DNA of 64,000 nt from contig CAWGFM010000004.1 in the NCBI GenBank assembly GCA_963821935.1, forward strand, positions 744,001 to 808,000, given 5' to 3'. The position numbers were made by a program, and so were the translations under genes. The stretch is from JAOUEA01 sp963821935. GTDB lineage: Bacteria > Actinomycetota > UBA4738 > HRBIN12. Position 1 is the first letter of the stretch; every line of letters starts with the position of its first letter. Positions 1 through 9,305 of the stretch are shown piece by piece. The notes beneath the pieces are model-generated. The model was not told the DNA's origin, did no database searches, and worked only from the letters and a program-made list of their open reading frames with translations.

Positions 1-3000
1 CAGCACGCCGTAGCGGTCCACGGTCTCGGTGCGGATCTGCTCCAACACCGTGTGGTCGGGGGACAGCGAGATACGGCGGTACAGCTCCAAGCGAAGCGCC
101 TCCTGCGCCACCCACCCCGGCGGCACGAACGCCTTGACCGGCAGGTCGATGCGCAGCTCCTTCTCCTCGACGATCTCTTCGCCCTTCAGCTCGGCCATCG
201 ATTCCTGCAGGATCCGGGCATAGGCGTCGAAGCCGACCGCGGCGATGTGCCCGCTCTGTTCTGCGCCCAGCAGGTTGCCGGCGCCGCGGATCTCCAGATC
301 GCGCAGCGCGATCCGGAACCCGCTGCCCAAAGCCTGGTTCGCGCTGATCGTGGCGAGCCGCTCGCGCGCTTCGTCGGTCATCTCCCGCTGCGGGGCGAAG
401 AAGAAGTAGGCGAACGCTCGCTCGGTGGAACGGCCCACCCGCCCCCGCAGCTGGTACATCTGCGACAGGCCCAGCATGTCGGCCCGGTCGACGATCAACG
501 TGTTGGCGTTGGGCACGTCCAGCCCGCTCTCGATGATCACGGTGCAGACCAGCACGTCAGCCTCGCGGTTCCAGAACTGCACCATCTGTTTCTCGAGCAG
601 GTCCTCGTCCATCTGACCGTGCGCCACGATCACGCGCGCTTCCGGAAGCTGCTCCTGCAACCACGCCGCCTGCCGGTCGATCGTGGCGACGCGGTTGTGG
701 ACCCAGAACACCTGGCCTTCCCGCAGCAGCTCGCGCTTCACGGCGCCCACCGCGAGGCCCTCGTCGTAGCTGCCGACGTAGGTGAGCACCGGCTGGCGAT
801 CCTCCGGCGGGGTGTCGACCGTGCTCATCTCGCGGATGCCGGTGAGGGCCATCTCCAGCGTGCGCGGGATCGGCGTGGCGGTCATGGTGAGCACGTCCAC
901 GCTGGCGCGGAACTGCTTCAGCCGCTCCTTGTGCGCCACGCCGAACCGCTGCTCCTCGTCCACCACCAGCAGTCCGAGGTCCTGGAAGGCCATGTCCCTG
1001 CCCAGCAGCCGGTGCGTGCCGATCACCACGTCGACCTTGCCATCCTTGATCTCCTGCACGGTCTGCTTCTGCTCGGCGGGTCCCACGAAGCGGCTCAGCA
1101 TCTTCACCGTGACCGGGAACGGTGCGAACCGTTCGGTGAACGTGATGAAGTGTTGCTCGGCCAGCAGCGTGGTGGGCACGAGCACGGCCACCTGCTTGCC
1201 CTCCATCACCGCCTTGAACGCCGCCCGCAGCGCGATCTCGGTCTTGCCGAAGCCCACGTCGCCGCAGATCAGGCGGTCCATGGGCTTGACCAGCTCCATG
1301 TCGCGCTTGACCTCGTCGATCGCGGTGATCTGGTCGCCGGTCTCCTCGTGCGGGAACGCGTCCTCCAGCTCTTGTTGCCATGGCGTGTCGGGCCCGAACG
1401 CGTGTCCCGGCACCGACATGCGCACCGTGTAGAGCCGCACCAGCTCGCCCGCCATGTCGCGGACGGCGCGCTTGACCTTGGTGGTGGCGCGCGCCCAGTC
1501 ACTCCCGCCCATGCGGTGCAACCGTGGTGCGTCACCGCCGATGTATTTCGCCACCATGCCGACCTGGTCGGACGGCACGAACAGCTTGTCGCCCTGCGCG
1601 TACTCCAGGATCAGGTAGTCCCGCTCAGCGCCCGCCAGCTCGCGGTGGGTGATGCCCGCGTAGCGGCCCACGCCGTGGATGCGGTGCACCGCGAAGTCGC
1701 CGGGCTCCAGCTCGTCGGCGATCGAGTCGGTGCGCCGGCGTGTCAGGCGTGGTGCGACCCGTGTGTGCCGGCGCGAGCCGAACAGGTCCTCCTCGGTCGC
1801 CAGGGCCAGCTTGCCAGCGGCGAACACGAACCCGGTGGCCAGGGGCGATTCCACGGCCTCGGCCGCGATCGACCCGACCACCTCGCGCGCGCGCTCCAGC
1901 GACCCGTGACCGCGAGCCGAGACGAGCGAGCGGTACCCGAGAGCGTCGAGGTCGCGCAGGCGGTTCGCCAGCTCCGCGGCGTTGCCCTGGGCGGTCCCCC
2001 AGGACGTGATCCCCAGATCGAGCCCCTCGGCGAACTCGGTGAGGCGCAACTCCACACGTCCGCCGAGCGCGACCTCGAGCGGGTGGAGCGCACGGGCACC
2101 CGGCCACTCGATCGCTTCGGCCAGCGCCTCCGCTTCGGTGTGCGCCTGACGAGCGCGGTCCAGCGTTCGATGCGAGTCGGCCAGCACCACCCACGCGCCG
2201 TCGGGCAAGAGCCCGGCCGGCGTCGGCATCTCGTCGAACAGCAGCGGGGCGAGCGACTCCGCGCCTTCCACGAAGAGCCCGTCGGCCAGGCGTTGCATGG
2301 GGTCGGCGAACCGATCCGCGTGCCCCTGTGCTCGCTCGTGCGCACGCTCGCGGAGGTCCTCGTCGGGTATCAACTCTCGGACCGGCGGCAGGTCGACCGA
2401 GGCCACCGCGTCGGTCGACAGCTGGGTGGACGGTACGAACTCGCGCAGGGACTCGATCTCATCGCCCCAGAACTCCAGGCGCGCCGGCCGGCGCGCCGTG
2501 CCCGGGAACACGTCGATCACGCCGCCACGAACCGCGAACTCACCTCGGTGCTCCACCACGTCGGCGCGGGAGTAGCCGAGCTCCACCAGCCGGGCGCTGA
2601 GATCGTCGGGCGCCAGCTCGCCGCCTCGAACCAGCTGCAGCGGGACGGTCGCGCCCAGCGTCGGGATCAGCCCCTGCATGGCCGCCAGCGCCGGGGCCAC
2701 CAGGACGAACGCGCCTTTCGCTTCGCGCAGGCTCCGCACGGCCGAGGCGCGACGCGCCGACACCTCGGGCGAGGGCGAGATCTGCTCGTAGGGCAGGGAC
2801 TCCCACGCAGGCAGCAACGCGACGCGATCGGCTCCCAGGAACGCGGCGACGTCGGCCGCGACCGCCTCCGCTTCGCGGGGTCCGGCCGCCACCGCGAGGG
2901 TGGGCGCGTCCAGTGCCGTGGCGAGGGCGGCGATGACCAGAGGCTGGCCCGCCTCGGCACGGGCGACGATCGGGCGCGCACGCTCGAGCAGCAGCCGCTC

Positions 3001-3048
3001 GAACGGTTCGGACCCGATCAAGGTCTCCAGCGTCTGCTGCAGGCTCAC
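1..3048 (-). CDS. mfd: Transcription-repair coupling factor Mfd (C-terminus outside window)
   Basis: Mfd is the SF2 translocase that removes RNA polymerase stalled at DNA lesions and recruits UvrA. The visible 1016 codons start at a GTG that overlaps the pth stop (GTGA). The N-terminal part resembles the UvrB-homology module (LLPAWESLPYEQ, then RGGVIDVFPG). The RNA polymerase-interacting region follows (DFAVHRIHGVGRY, LEYAQGDKLFVP). The helicase core shows Walker A GDVGFGKTE near residue 594, the DEEQ box in VVDEEQRFG near residue 697, TATPIPRTL, and motif VI QLRGRVGRS. The reading frame is open to base 1, so roughly the last 150 residues of a normal Mfd of about 1150-1200 aa lie outside. It is the last visible gene of the rplY-pth-mfd string. 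Confidence 0.97.
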   Translation of the reverse strand, partial: MSLQQTLETLIGSEPFERLLLERARPIVARAEAGQPLVIAALATALDAPTLAVAAGPREAEAVAADVAAFLGADRVALLPAWESLPYEQISPSPEVSARRASAVRSLREAKGAFVLVAPALAAMQGLIPTLGATVPLQLVRGGELAPDDLSARLVELGYSRADVVEHRGEFAVRGGVIDVFPGTARRPARLEFWGDEIESLREFVPSTQLSTDAVASVDLPPVRELIPDEDLRERAHERAQGHADRFADPMQRLADGLFVEGAESLAPLLFDEMPTPAGLLPDGAWVVLADSHRTLDRARQAHTEAEALAEAIEWPGARALHPLEVALGGRVELRLTEFAEGLDLGITSWGTAQGNAAELANRLRDLDALGYRSLVSARGHGSLERAREVVGSIAAEAVESPLATGFVFAAGKLALATEEDLFGSRRHTRVAPRLTRRRTDSIADELEPGDFAVHRIHGVGRYAGITHRELAGAERDYLILEYAQGDKLFVPSDQVGMVAKYIGGDAPRLHRMGGSDWARATTKVKRAVRDMAGELVRLYTVRMSVPGHAFGPDTPWQQELEDAFPHEETGDQITAIDEVKRDMELVKPMDRLICGDVGFGKTEIALRAAFKAVMEGKQVAVLVPTTLLAEQHFITFTERFAPFPVTVKMLSRFVGPAEQKQTVQEIKDGKVDVVIGTHRLLGRDMAFQDLGLLVVDEEQRFGVAHKERLKQFRASVDVLTMTATPIPRTLEMALTGIREMSTVDTPPEDRQPVLTYVGSYDEGLAVGAVKRELLREGQVFWVHNRVATIDRQAAWLQEQLPEARVIVAHGQMDEDLLEKQMVQFWNREADVLVCTVIIESGLDVPNANTLIVDRADMLGLSQMYQLRGRVGRSTERAFAYFFFAPQREMTDEARERLATISANQALGSGFRIALRDLEIRGAGNLLGAEQSGHIAAVGFDAYARILQESMAELKGEEIVEEKELRIDLPVKAFVPPGWVAQEALRLELYRRISLSPDHTVLEQIRTETVDRYGVL

Positions 3049-3633
3049 GATCCTCCCTGCGCGCGGCTGCCGTGGAAGCGGTCCTGGGTCGCCGACAGCC
3101 CGTCGGCGACGAGCGAGCGCACCGCGTCGGCGGCCCGATCGACCCAGATCGCGATGTCGGCCTCGGCGCGCTTGGGGATGACGTCGAGCACGAAGTCGGC
3201 AGGATCCTGGCGGCCCGGCGGCCGTCCGATGCCGACCCGCACCCGAAGGAACTCCTTGTGACCGCAGCGACCGCTCGAGCGAACGCAATCCATTGTGACC
3301 CGCGGTGCCCCCGCCGAGCTTCACCCGCAGCGCGCCGGCCTCGATGTCGAGCTCGTCGTGAACGGCGATCACACGATCGAGCTCCACGTCGCGCTTCTTG
3401 GCGACGCCCGCATATGACGGTCCCGACTCGTTCATGAAATGGGTCGACTTGACGAGCAGGACCTGCTCGCCGGCCTCATGGATCTGCGCCAGCTCGGCCG
3501 GCAGGAACCGGATCTTCTTGAACCGCTCCCCGTCGGTGCTCGCGAGCTCGTCCACGACCATGCGACCCAGGTTGTGCCGGGTGTTCGCGTACCGATCGCC
3601 GGGGTTGCCCAGGCCGGCGACGAGCCATGGCAT
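3045..3633 (-). CDS. pth: Peptidyl-tRNA hydrolase, with one apparent +1 frameshift
   Basis: Pth releases peptides from prematurely dissociated peptidyl-tRNA and is normally essential. The N-terminal frame starts MPWLVAGLGNPG and contains TRHNLG (catalytic His), FMNES, HDELD (catalytic Asp) and GGGTAGHNGLRS. After RSLERSLRSQ the family sequence moves to another frame (EFLRVRVGIGRPPG, then PADFVLDV) and ends at a TGA overlapping the mfd GTG start. One extra base near 3254-3255 (CC on the plus strand) accounts for the shift. Without it the protein is 195 aa, the usual length. Both halves match the family and the coupling to mfd is intact, so a sequencing error is as likely as real gene loss. The start lies 3 nt after the rplY stop. 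Confidence 0.88.
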
Positions 3634-3636
3634 CGG

Positions 3637-4365
3637 CTAGCTCTCGCCACCCTCCTCGGCCGCGGCAGCCGGCGCTCCTTCGCCTTCGGCGCCGGCGCCG
3701 GCCTCGCCCTCGGCACCTTCGGCGCCCTCGACACCTTCGCCCTCTTCCTCTTCGGTGGGCTCGACCTCGGCCGCTTCCTCACCGGGCACCGACAGGTCGG
3801 CTTCGACCCGGAGCACCGCAGGCGTGATGATCGAGAGCACGGCGTCTTCGGCGTTGGTGAGGATCGTGACCCCCTGCGGCGCCGCAACGTCGCTGACGTG
3901 GATCATGCCGCCCAGCTCGACGTCGGTGATGTCGATCTCGATCTGGTCGGGCACGTCCTGCGGGAGACATTCGACCTGCAGCTCGCGGAGGTGATGCTCG
4001 ACGACGCCACCTTCCTTGATACCGGCCGCCTCGCCATGCTCGACGACGGGCACGTTGACGGTGATCGTCTCGGTTCTGCTGACCGCCAGGAAGTCGACGT
4101 GGATGAACCGCGCGTGGATGTGGTCGCGCTGGATCTCACGGGGGATCGCGAGGTGCTCGGTGTCGTCGACCTTCAGGTCGACCAGGACGTTGGAACCGGC
4201 TTCCGAGTGGAGCAGACGGTTGAGCTCCTTCGCGTCCACGGTGAGCGGCGTGGCGTCGATGCCCTGTCCGTAGAGGACGGCGGGCACACGACCACTGGCG
4301 CGCAGCTTGCGAGCGACACCTTTGCCGCTGTCTTCACGTCGTTGGGCGGTGAGCTTGGTCTCCAT
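3637..4365 (-). CDS. rplY: 50S ribosomal protein L25, Ctc/TL5 type
   Basis: This is the 5S rRNA-binding ribosomal protein of the long general-stress (Ctc) type, 242 aa. The L25 N-terminal domain is at residues 1-95 (KGVARKLRASGRVPAVLYG, then FIHVDFLAV). The TL5 beta domain is at about 95-195 (VNVPVVEHGEAAGIKEGG, EIDITDVELGGMIHVSDV). The last 45 or so residues form a low-complexity Glu/Gly/Ala tail, common in actinobacterial L25. An AAGGA ribosome binding site precedes the ATG. The order rplY-pth-mfd is conserved in this phylum, and prs-glmU, which often sits directly upstream, is here separated by the sigma-factor pair. Confidence 0.96.
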   Translation of the reverse strand: METKLTAQRREDSGKGVARKLRASGRVPAVLYGQGIDATPLTVDAKELNRLLHSEAGSNVLVDLKVDDTEHLAIPREIQRDHIHARFIHVDFLAVSRTETITVNVPVVEHGEAAGIKEGGVVEHHLRELQVECLPQDVPDQIEIDITDVELGGMIHVSDVAAPQGVTILTNAEDAVLSIITPAVLRVEADLSVPGEEAAEVEPTEEEEGEGVEGAEGAEGEAGAGAEGEGAPAAAAEEGGES

Positions 4366-4622
4366 AGCTAGGCAAGGTCCTTCTTCTCAGGGGAGGCGTG
4401 GGCCGAACCCGAAGAGTGTACGGAAATGGTGGACCGCGCGCTCGCGGGCGATGTCGCACCGCACAGAAGTTCACACACGCGCGATACCTTGCGGCGATCC
4501 CGTGCGTCCTTGCAAGTGAGATGGATGAAGGGAACGTGGTGGCGGTCTGCATCGCGTAGCCGCTCCGCCAGCGCGATGGATCGCGCGCCTCATGCGTCTC
4601 TGCAGTACGGAGGCGACATAGG

Positions 4623-5180
4623 GTGAGCGCGATCGTGGATCAGGACACCGAACAGCGGGACCCGGGCAACGAGCCGGGCCCCGCTGTTCCGTCGTCGGGC
4701 GGCTTGGAAGAGTTGTACCTGCGGCACGCTCCCGAAGCGCTCCGGCTCGCGTACCTGCTGACATCCGACGGGCCGCTCGCCGAGGACCTCACCCAGGAAG
4801 CGTTCATCAAGGTGGCGGGCCGCTTCCGGCACTTGCGTGACGCCAACTCGTTCGACGCCTACCTGCGACGCACGGTGGTCAACCTGTGTATGAGCCACCA
4901 TCGGCGCCGGCGCGTGGAGCGCGACTACCTGTCGAAGGAAGCCGCACGGACGGCGACGGTGTCGGAATCGCCGGACTTCGCCACCCGCGATCAGTTGCGC
5001 GTCGCGCTCGCGACGCTGCCGATGCGCCAACGTGCCGCTGTCGTGCTCCGCTACTACCAGGACCTCCCCGAGCAGCAGGTCGCGCAGGCGCTCGGCTGCT
5101 CGGTGACCGCGGCGCGATCCCTCGTGTTCCGCGCCATGGAAACGCTCCGGACCCAGATCCCACGAGGTGAGGACGAATGA
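4623..5180 (+). CDS. ECF-family RNA polymerase sigma factor
   Basis: An extracytoplasmic-function sigma-70 factor of 185 aa. Region 2 spans residues 28-95, with LYLRHAPEALRLAYLL, the core-binding DLTQEAFIKV and the promoter-melting LRRTVVNLCMSHHRRRR. Region 4 covers about 120-180, with LPMRQRAAVVLRYYQDLPEQ and the helix-turn-helix AQALGCSVTAARSLVFRAM. The GTG start follows a good CGGAGG (4608-4613) with 9 nt spacing. The next gene starts inside its stop codon (ATGA), which predicts a co-produced sigma/anti-sigma pair. The pair runs opposite to the flanking housekeeping genes. The target promoters cannot be read from this sequence. Confidence 0.93.
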   Translation: MSAIVDQDTEQRDPGNEPGPAVPSSGGLEELYLRHAPEALRLAYLLTSDGPLAEDLTQEAFIKVAGRFRHLRDANSFDAYLRRTVVNLCMSHHRRRRVERDYLSKEAARTATVSESPDFATRDQLRVALATLPMRQRAAVVLRYYQDLPEQQVAQALGCSVTAARSLVFRAMETLRTQIPRGEDE

Positions 5181-6694
5181 ACGACCTCGAACGACGACTG
5201 AAGGACACGCTGGAAGCCGACGCATCGAAGGCGCCGACCGTGCAGCGAGCGCCGGACAGGCTCCGGCCGAAGGTTCGGCGCCGCCAGCTAGGAACGGCTT
5301 TGGTGGGGTCGCTCACGGCGCTCGCGCTCATCGCCGCTTCAGTCGCCGGCTTCCGGACCCTCGATCGAACCGATCCGACCGAACCGCTCCCGGCCGATGA
5401 GCCCTGGGCCGGCTACCAGGTGTTCGAGCGGACCGCCTCGCTTCACGTGTTCACGATCTCCAGCGCCAGCGATTGGTACCTCGTCAACCCCTCGATCGAT
5501 CCCGAATGCACCGCGAACCTCGACTGTGAGTTCCACGAGGTGCTGCAGCTCTCGAACTACGACCCCGGGCTGACCCGATCGGCCTGCGCTGCACCGGTGC
5601 CGGCCGGGGGTGTCGTGCTCGTGATCCGTCTCGATCTCCTGCACACCGACGACGCGGAGTCTTACCCAGCGTTCCCGGTCGCGTTCGACCCCGAAACGCC
5701 TTTCACCGACGGGCCGTGTGGCCGCGGCAGATACATCCGATTCCAAGCCGGGTTCCCCTATACGGCTTGGATCGGGACGGGAGACGGTGCGAGCGAGGAG
5801 GATGTCGATGCCCTGATCCGCTCGTTCGATGGGATGGAGTCGCTGCCGCCGACTCGGGAGGCCCCGGGTGGCGACTCGTCCCGGGCCGCCTACGTCATCG
5901 CAGGAGGCGAGAACGCCGCGGGTTCCTGGCGCCTCGACGCCCGACCGTCGCCCCCCGGAGCACCATCGTCAAACGTGGAGCTCGCATTGGTCGGTCCGGT
6001 AGGCGGTTCCATCATCGAGGGCTTCAGTGTGCCGGCGGTGCCGATCGAGCAGGCCGGCGGTGACCCGACATTCGGTGCCGTGGCGAAGGCGGCTGATTCG
6101 GTCGAGCTTCGGACGGATGGGATCGTGGAGCCCGCGCAGGTTGTGCCGTTGCCCCCAACGCTCGCATCCGACTTCGATCTCTTCTTCGGGTCGCACGAGG
6201 GCGATGTCCGCGCCGACGCCGTTGCCCTTGATCGCGACGGACGAGCCCTCGGAGGTTCCTACGTCTTGCCACCCATCGACGTGACGCCCGACGGGAATCA
6301 CGTGATCGCTCGTTTCGACGCGTTCGGTGCTGCGTGGGAACTGTCGGCTCCTCGGTCGGGCGAGACCTGCGACCTCAGGCTGATCCCGAACAAGGGTCGC
6401 GGGGGCGGTTCCTGCGAAGTCTCGATCGCCTCGGGCGAGGACTACGCGTTCGCCTATGGAACGTTGCCGGACGGAGCGGCTACCGCCCACGTGGTCACTG
6501 CCGACGGACGTGAGCTGCCCTGCGCGGTGCTGACCGCCGGACCGGCCGGAAACCGCTACTTCGTGGTGCTCCTCGTCGGCAAGGGGCCGGGAGAGCTGCA
6601 GTTCCTGCGGACCGACGGTTCGGTGCTGCTGCAGAACGAGATCGCGTGGCAGCAGCCGGAGATCGCGATCGGACCCCCGGTGGCGAGCAGCTAG
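5177..6694 (+). CDS. Single-pass membrane protein, candidate anti-sigma partner
   Basis: A 505-aa protein translationally coupled to the ECF sigma gene by an ATGA overlap. A short charged cytoplasmic segment (residues 1-36, MNDLERRLKDTLEAD then RPKVRRRQ) precedes one hydrophobic segment at about 38-59 (LGTALVGSLTALALIAAS). The remaining 440 or so residues are predicted outside the membrane, are rich in Asp, Gly and Pro, and contain several Cys. I recognise no catalytic motif and no zinc-binding anti-sigma motif. The role as membrane anti-sigma factor or sensor is inferred from topology and coupling only. The TAG stop lies in a short inverted repeat shared with the stop of prs. Confidence 0.78.
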   Translation: MNDLERRLKDTLEADASKAPTVQRAPDRLRPKVRRRQLGTALVGSLTALALIAASVAGFRTLDRTDPTEPLPADEPWAGYQVFERTASLHVFTISSASDWYLVNPSIDPECTANLDCEFHEVLQLSNYDPGLTRSACAAPVPAGGVVLVIRLDLLHTDDAESYPAFPVAFDPETPFTDGPCGRGRYIRFQAGFPYTAWIGTGDGASEEDVDALIRSFDGMESLPPTREAPGGDSSRAAYVIAGGENAAGSWRLDARPSPPGAPSSNVELALVGPVGGSIIEGFSVPAVPIEQAGGDPTFGAVAKAADSVELRTDGIVEPAQVVPLPPTLASDFDLFFGSHEGDVRADAVALDRDGRALGGSYVLPPIDVTPDGNHVIARFDAFGAAWELSAPRSGETCDLRLIPNKGRGGGSCEVSIASGEDYAFAYGTLPDGAATAHVVTADGRELPCAVLTAGPAGNRYFVVLLVGKGPGELQFLRTDGSVLLQNEIAWQQPEIAIGPPVASS

Positions 6695-6709
6695 TCCCGC
6701 TCAGACTAG
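6691..6709. repeat. CTAG-containing inverted repeat between convergent genes
   Basis: CTAGTC (6691-6696) and GACTAG (6704-6709) form a perfect inverted repeat with a 7-nt loop. The TAG stop of the plus-strand gene and the TAG stop of prs on minus both lie in its arms. It has no T-tract, so it is at best a weak bidirectional terminator. Confidence 0.5.
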
Positions 6710-7686
6710 ACCTGGTTGGCGCCGCCGAAGATCTCGCTGACGCTGGAGTCTTCGAACACGGCACGGAGGCCGCTGGCGATCAGCGGGGCGATCGACAGCA
6801 CGTGCAGCTTGTCGAAGTTTCGCTCGTCGGGGATGGGAACCGTGTTCGTCACCACGACCTGCTCGATCGGCGCCTCTTCCAGCGACTGACGGGCTTTGCC
6901 GCTGAACAGCCCGTGGGTGGCGCCGACGTAGATCGGGCCGGCGCCCATCTCGGCGAGCACGTGGGCGCCTTTGGAGATCGTGGCCGCGGTGTCGATCATG
7001 TCGTCGACCACCACGCACGGCCGGCCATCGACCTCACCGACGACCGCCATCTCCTCGATCTTGTGCGCCTCGTGCCGGCTGCGCCGTTTGTACAGGAACG
7101 CCAGGTCCGCGTGGAGGTACTCGCGCAACTTCTCCGACGTCTTGATGCGGCCGGCATCCGGCGCCACCACGACCAGGTCGTCACCGTGCAGGCCCAGCGT
7201 GTCCTTGAAGTGATTCGACAGGATCGGCAGCGCCGTCAGGTGGTCGAACGGTGAGTCGAAGTAGCCCTGGATCTGACCCGAGTGCAGGTCCACCGAGATC
7301 ACGCGGTCGGCGCCGGCGGTAGACAGCAGGTCGGCCACCAGCTTCGCGCTGATGGGTTCGCGCGACAGCGCCTTGTGGTCCTGCCGTGAGTAGCCGTAGT
7401 ACGGGATGACCGCGGTGATGCGCTTGGCCGAGGCGCGCTTCATGGCGTCGATCATGATCAGCTGTTCCATCAGCGATTCGTTCACGGGCTCGTAGTGGGT
7501 CTGCACGACGAACACGTCGGCGCCGCGCACGCTCTCTTCGGCCCGGAAGTAGATCTCGCCCGAGGCGAACCGGCGAAGCTGCGACGGGCTGACCGGGATG
7601 CTGAGACAGTCGGCGATCTCGTGGGCCAACGCCGGGTGGATCGTTCCAGTGAACAGCATCATCCGCTTCTTGGTGATGATCTCCAC
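6706..7686 (-). CDS. prs: Ribose-phosphate pyrophosphokinase
   Basis: Makes PRPP from ribose 5-phosphate and ATP for nucleotide, His and Trp synthesis. The protein is 326 aa, the normal class I length. Visible signatures are the N-terminal LFTGTIHPALAHEI, the flexible loop YYGYSRQDHKALSREPI, the metal/ribose segment VISVDLHSGQIQGYFD, the catalytic region LAFLYKRRSR and the PRPP-binding VVVDDMIDTAATI near residue 225. It starts 15 nt after the glmU stop, so the two form the usual glmU-prs operon. Confidence 0.97.
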   Translation of the reverse strand: MEIITKKRMMLFTGTIHPALAHEIADCLSIPVSPSQLRRFASGEIYFRAEESVRGADVFVVQTHYEPVNESLMEQLIMIDAMKRASAKRITAVIPYYGYSRQDHKALSREPISAKLVADLLSTAGADRVISVDLHSGQIQGYFDSPFDHLTALPILSNHFKDTLGLHGDDLVVVAPDAGRIKTSEKLREYLHADLAFLYKRRSRHEAHKIEEMAVVGEVDGRPCVVVDDMIDTAATISKGAHVLAEMGAGPIYVGATHGLFSGKARQSLEEAPIEQVVVTNTVPIPDERNFDKLHVLSIAPLIASGLRAVFEDSSVSEIFGGANQV

Positions 7687-7701
7687 GGTCTCGGTTGCCC
7701 C

Positions 7702-9189
7702 CTATCCCTTGGCCTTGCGCGTGGTGGTTCGCTTGGCCTTGGCGCCGCGCTTGGCGTCCTGGCGTTCGCGGAATCCCTCGACCGTCTGCTGCTCGCTGCG
7801 CGCCACCGCGAGCGCGCCCGCAGGAACGTCTTCCGTGATCACCGATCCGGCCCCCGTGACGGCGCCGTCACCCACCGAGACCGGCGCCACCAGCATCGTA
7901 TCCGACCCGATGCGGACACCGTCGCCGACGGTGGTCCGATGTTTGCGATACCCGTCGTAGTTGACGAACACCGTGGTGGCCCCGATGTTCGAGCCGGACC
8001 CGATCTGGGCGTCGCCCACATAGGTCAAGTGCGGCACCTTGGATCCCTCCCCCACCGTCGATGCCTTGATCTCGACGAAGTTGCCGACGTGCACGCGCGG
8101 GGCCAGTTCGGCGCCGGGGCGCAACTGCGCGAACGGCCCTGCGTCGGCGTCGTCGCCGATCACCGCCAGGTTCGCCACGGTGAACGTCACACGGCATCGA
8201 TCGCCGACCTCCGTATCGATCAGCCGGGTGGACGGTCCGATGTCGCACCCGGCACCGATCGTCGTCGCGCCTTCGAGGAAGGTCAACGGCCGGATCACGG
8301 TGTCGGGCCCGATCGAGACATCGGCGTCGATGTACGAGGTGGCCGGATCCAGCAGCGTGACGCCGTTCGCCATGTGCCCGGCGTTGATGCGATCGCGCAC
8401 GACGCGCTCGACGGCGGCCAAGCCGGCTCGCGAGTTGGCGCCCATCGCTCCCCCGGTGTCGACGGAGGCCACCGTGACGCGTCGGCCGTCCGCGAGGAAG
8501 AGCGGGACCACCCGATTCAGGTAGTACTCGCGCTGGCGGTTCTTCCGGTCGAGCCGGGGAAGCGCATCGAACAGCTCCCTGCGCTGGAACGCCATGCACA
8601 TGATCGAGACCTCACGGATCGCACCGATGTCCGACGATGCATCGGCGTCCTCCACCACCTCGACCAATCGGGAACCGCGACGGACCACCCGGCCGTAGCC
8701 ACCCGGATCCCCGAGCTCGGTCGATGCGATCGTGGCCACAGACGATCCGCGCCGATGCGACGCGACGAGCCGCTTCACATCGTCGGCGGTGACCGGATCG
8801 AAATCGCCACCCATGACCAACACGTCGTTGGCCCGACCCACCGCCTGTCGCGCCACGCGGACGGCGTCCCCGGTCCCGAGCTGCCGTCGCTGACGGACGA
8901 AGACCGGCTTCGGCGTGATGCCCCACGAGCGAACGGCCGCCTCGACGTCGTCGCCGTCCTGCCCGATCACCACCACGATCCTGGTGGGCTTCGCGGCCTG
9001 CCCGGCGTTGAGCACGTGCCACAACACGGGCTTGCCGGCGATGGGATGCAGCACCTTGGGGACCGAGGACTTCATGCGCTTGCCCTTGCCGGCGGCGAGC
9101 ACCACCAAGGCCAGGGAGCGAGGAGTCCGTTTCGTGGTCTCGGCCAACTGCTGCGTCCAGGGTCGAAGGCCAGCGGTGCGGACCGTCAT
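7702..9189 (-). CDS. glmU: Bifunctional UDP-GlcNAc pyrophosphorylase / GlcN-1-P acetyltransferase GlmU
   Basis: GlmU acetylates glucosamine 1-phosphate and then forms UDP-GlcNAc for peptidoglycan. The 495-aa protein has an N-terminal nucleotidyltransferase domain (VVLAAGKGKRMKSSVPKVLH at about residues 28-47). A C-terminal left-handed beta-helix acetyltransferase domain follows (NFVEIKASTVGEGSKVPHL, then TVFVNYDGYRKHRT with the catalytic His region, then GAGSVITEDVP). The tail is basic and Lys/Arg-rich. A start nearer residue 25 is possible, because the first 25 residues are not conserved in the family. It is the first gene of the glmU-prs unit. Confidence 0.96.
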   Translation of the reverse strand: MTVRTAGLRPWTQQLAETTKRTPRSLALVVLAAGKGKRMKSSVPKVLHPIAGKPVLWHVLNAGQAAKPTRIVVVIGQDGDDVEAAVRSWGITPKPVFVRQRRQLGTGDAVRVARQAVGRANDVLVMGGDFDPVTADDVKRLVASHRRGSSVATIASTELGDPGGYGRVVRRGSRLVEVVEDADASSDIGAIREVSIMCMAFQRRELFDALPRLDRKNRQREYYLNRVVPLFLADGRRVTVASVDTGGAMGANSRAGLAAVERVVRDRINAGHMANGVTLLDPATSYIDADVSIGPDTVIRPLTFLEGATTIGAGCDIGPSTRLIDTEVGDRCRVTFTVANLAVIGDDADAGPFAQLRPGAELAPRVHVGNFVEIKASTVGEGSKVPHLTYVGDAQIGSGSNIGATTVFVNYDGYRKHRTTVGDGVRIGSDTMLVAPVSVGDGAVTGAGSVITEDVPAGALAVARSEQQTVEGFRERQDAKRGAKAKRTTTRKAKG

Positions 9190-9305
9190 GGTCCCACATC
9201 GCAGGGGCGCCGTGCATCCGGAGAGGACGACGACGCGTCGGGCTCAGATATCGGTAGCCTCATCTCCCGGCTTCGCCGCCCTGACCCTGTCCGACGAGAA
9301 GAGCG

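Noticed and set aside
52..3261. A continuous plus-strand open frame of over 1000 codons opposite mfd, and similar long antisense frames across the window (for example 7495-9735 and 13829-15520).
   Set aside because: They are mirror frames of GC-rich coding DNA with third-position bias. Their translations are rich in Arg/His/Gly/Asp and match no family, while the opposite strand encodes recognisable conserved proteins.
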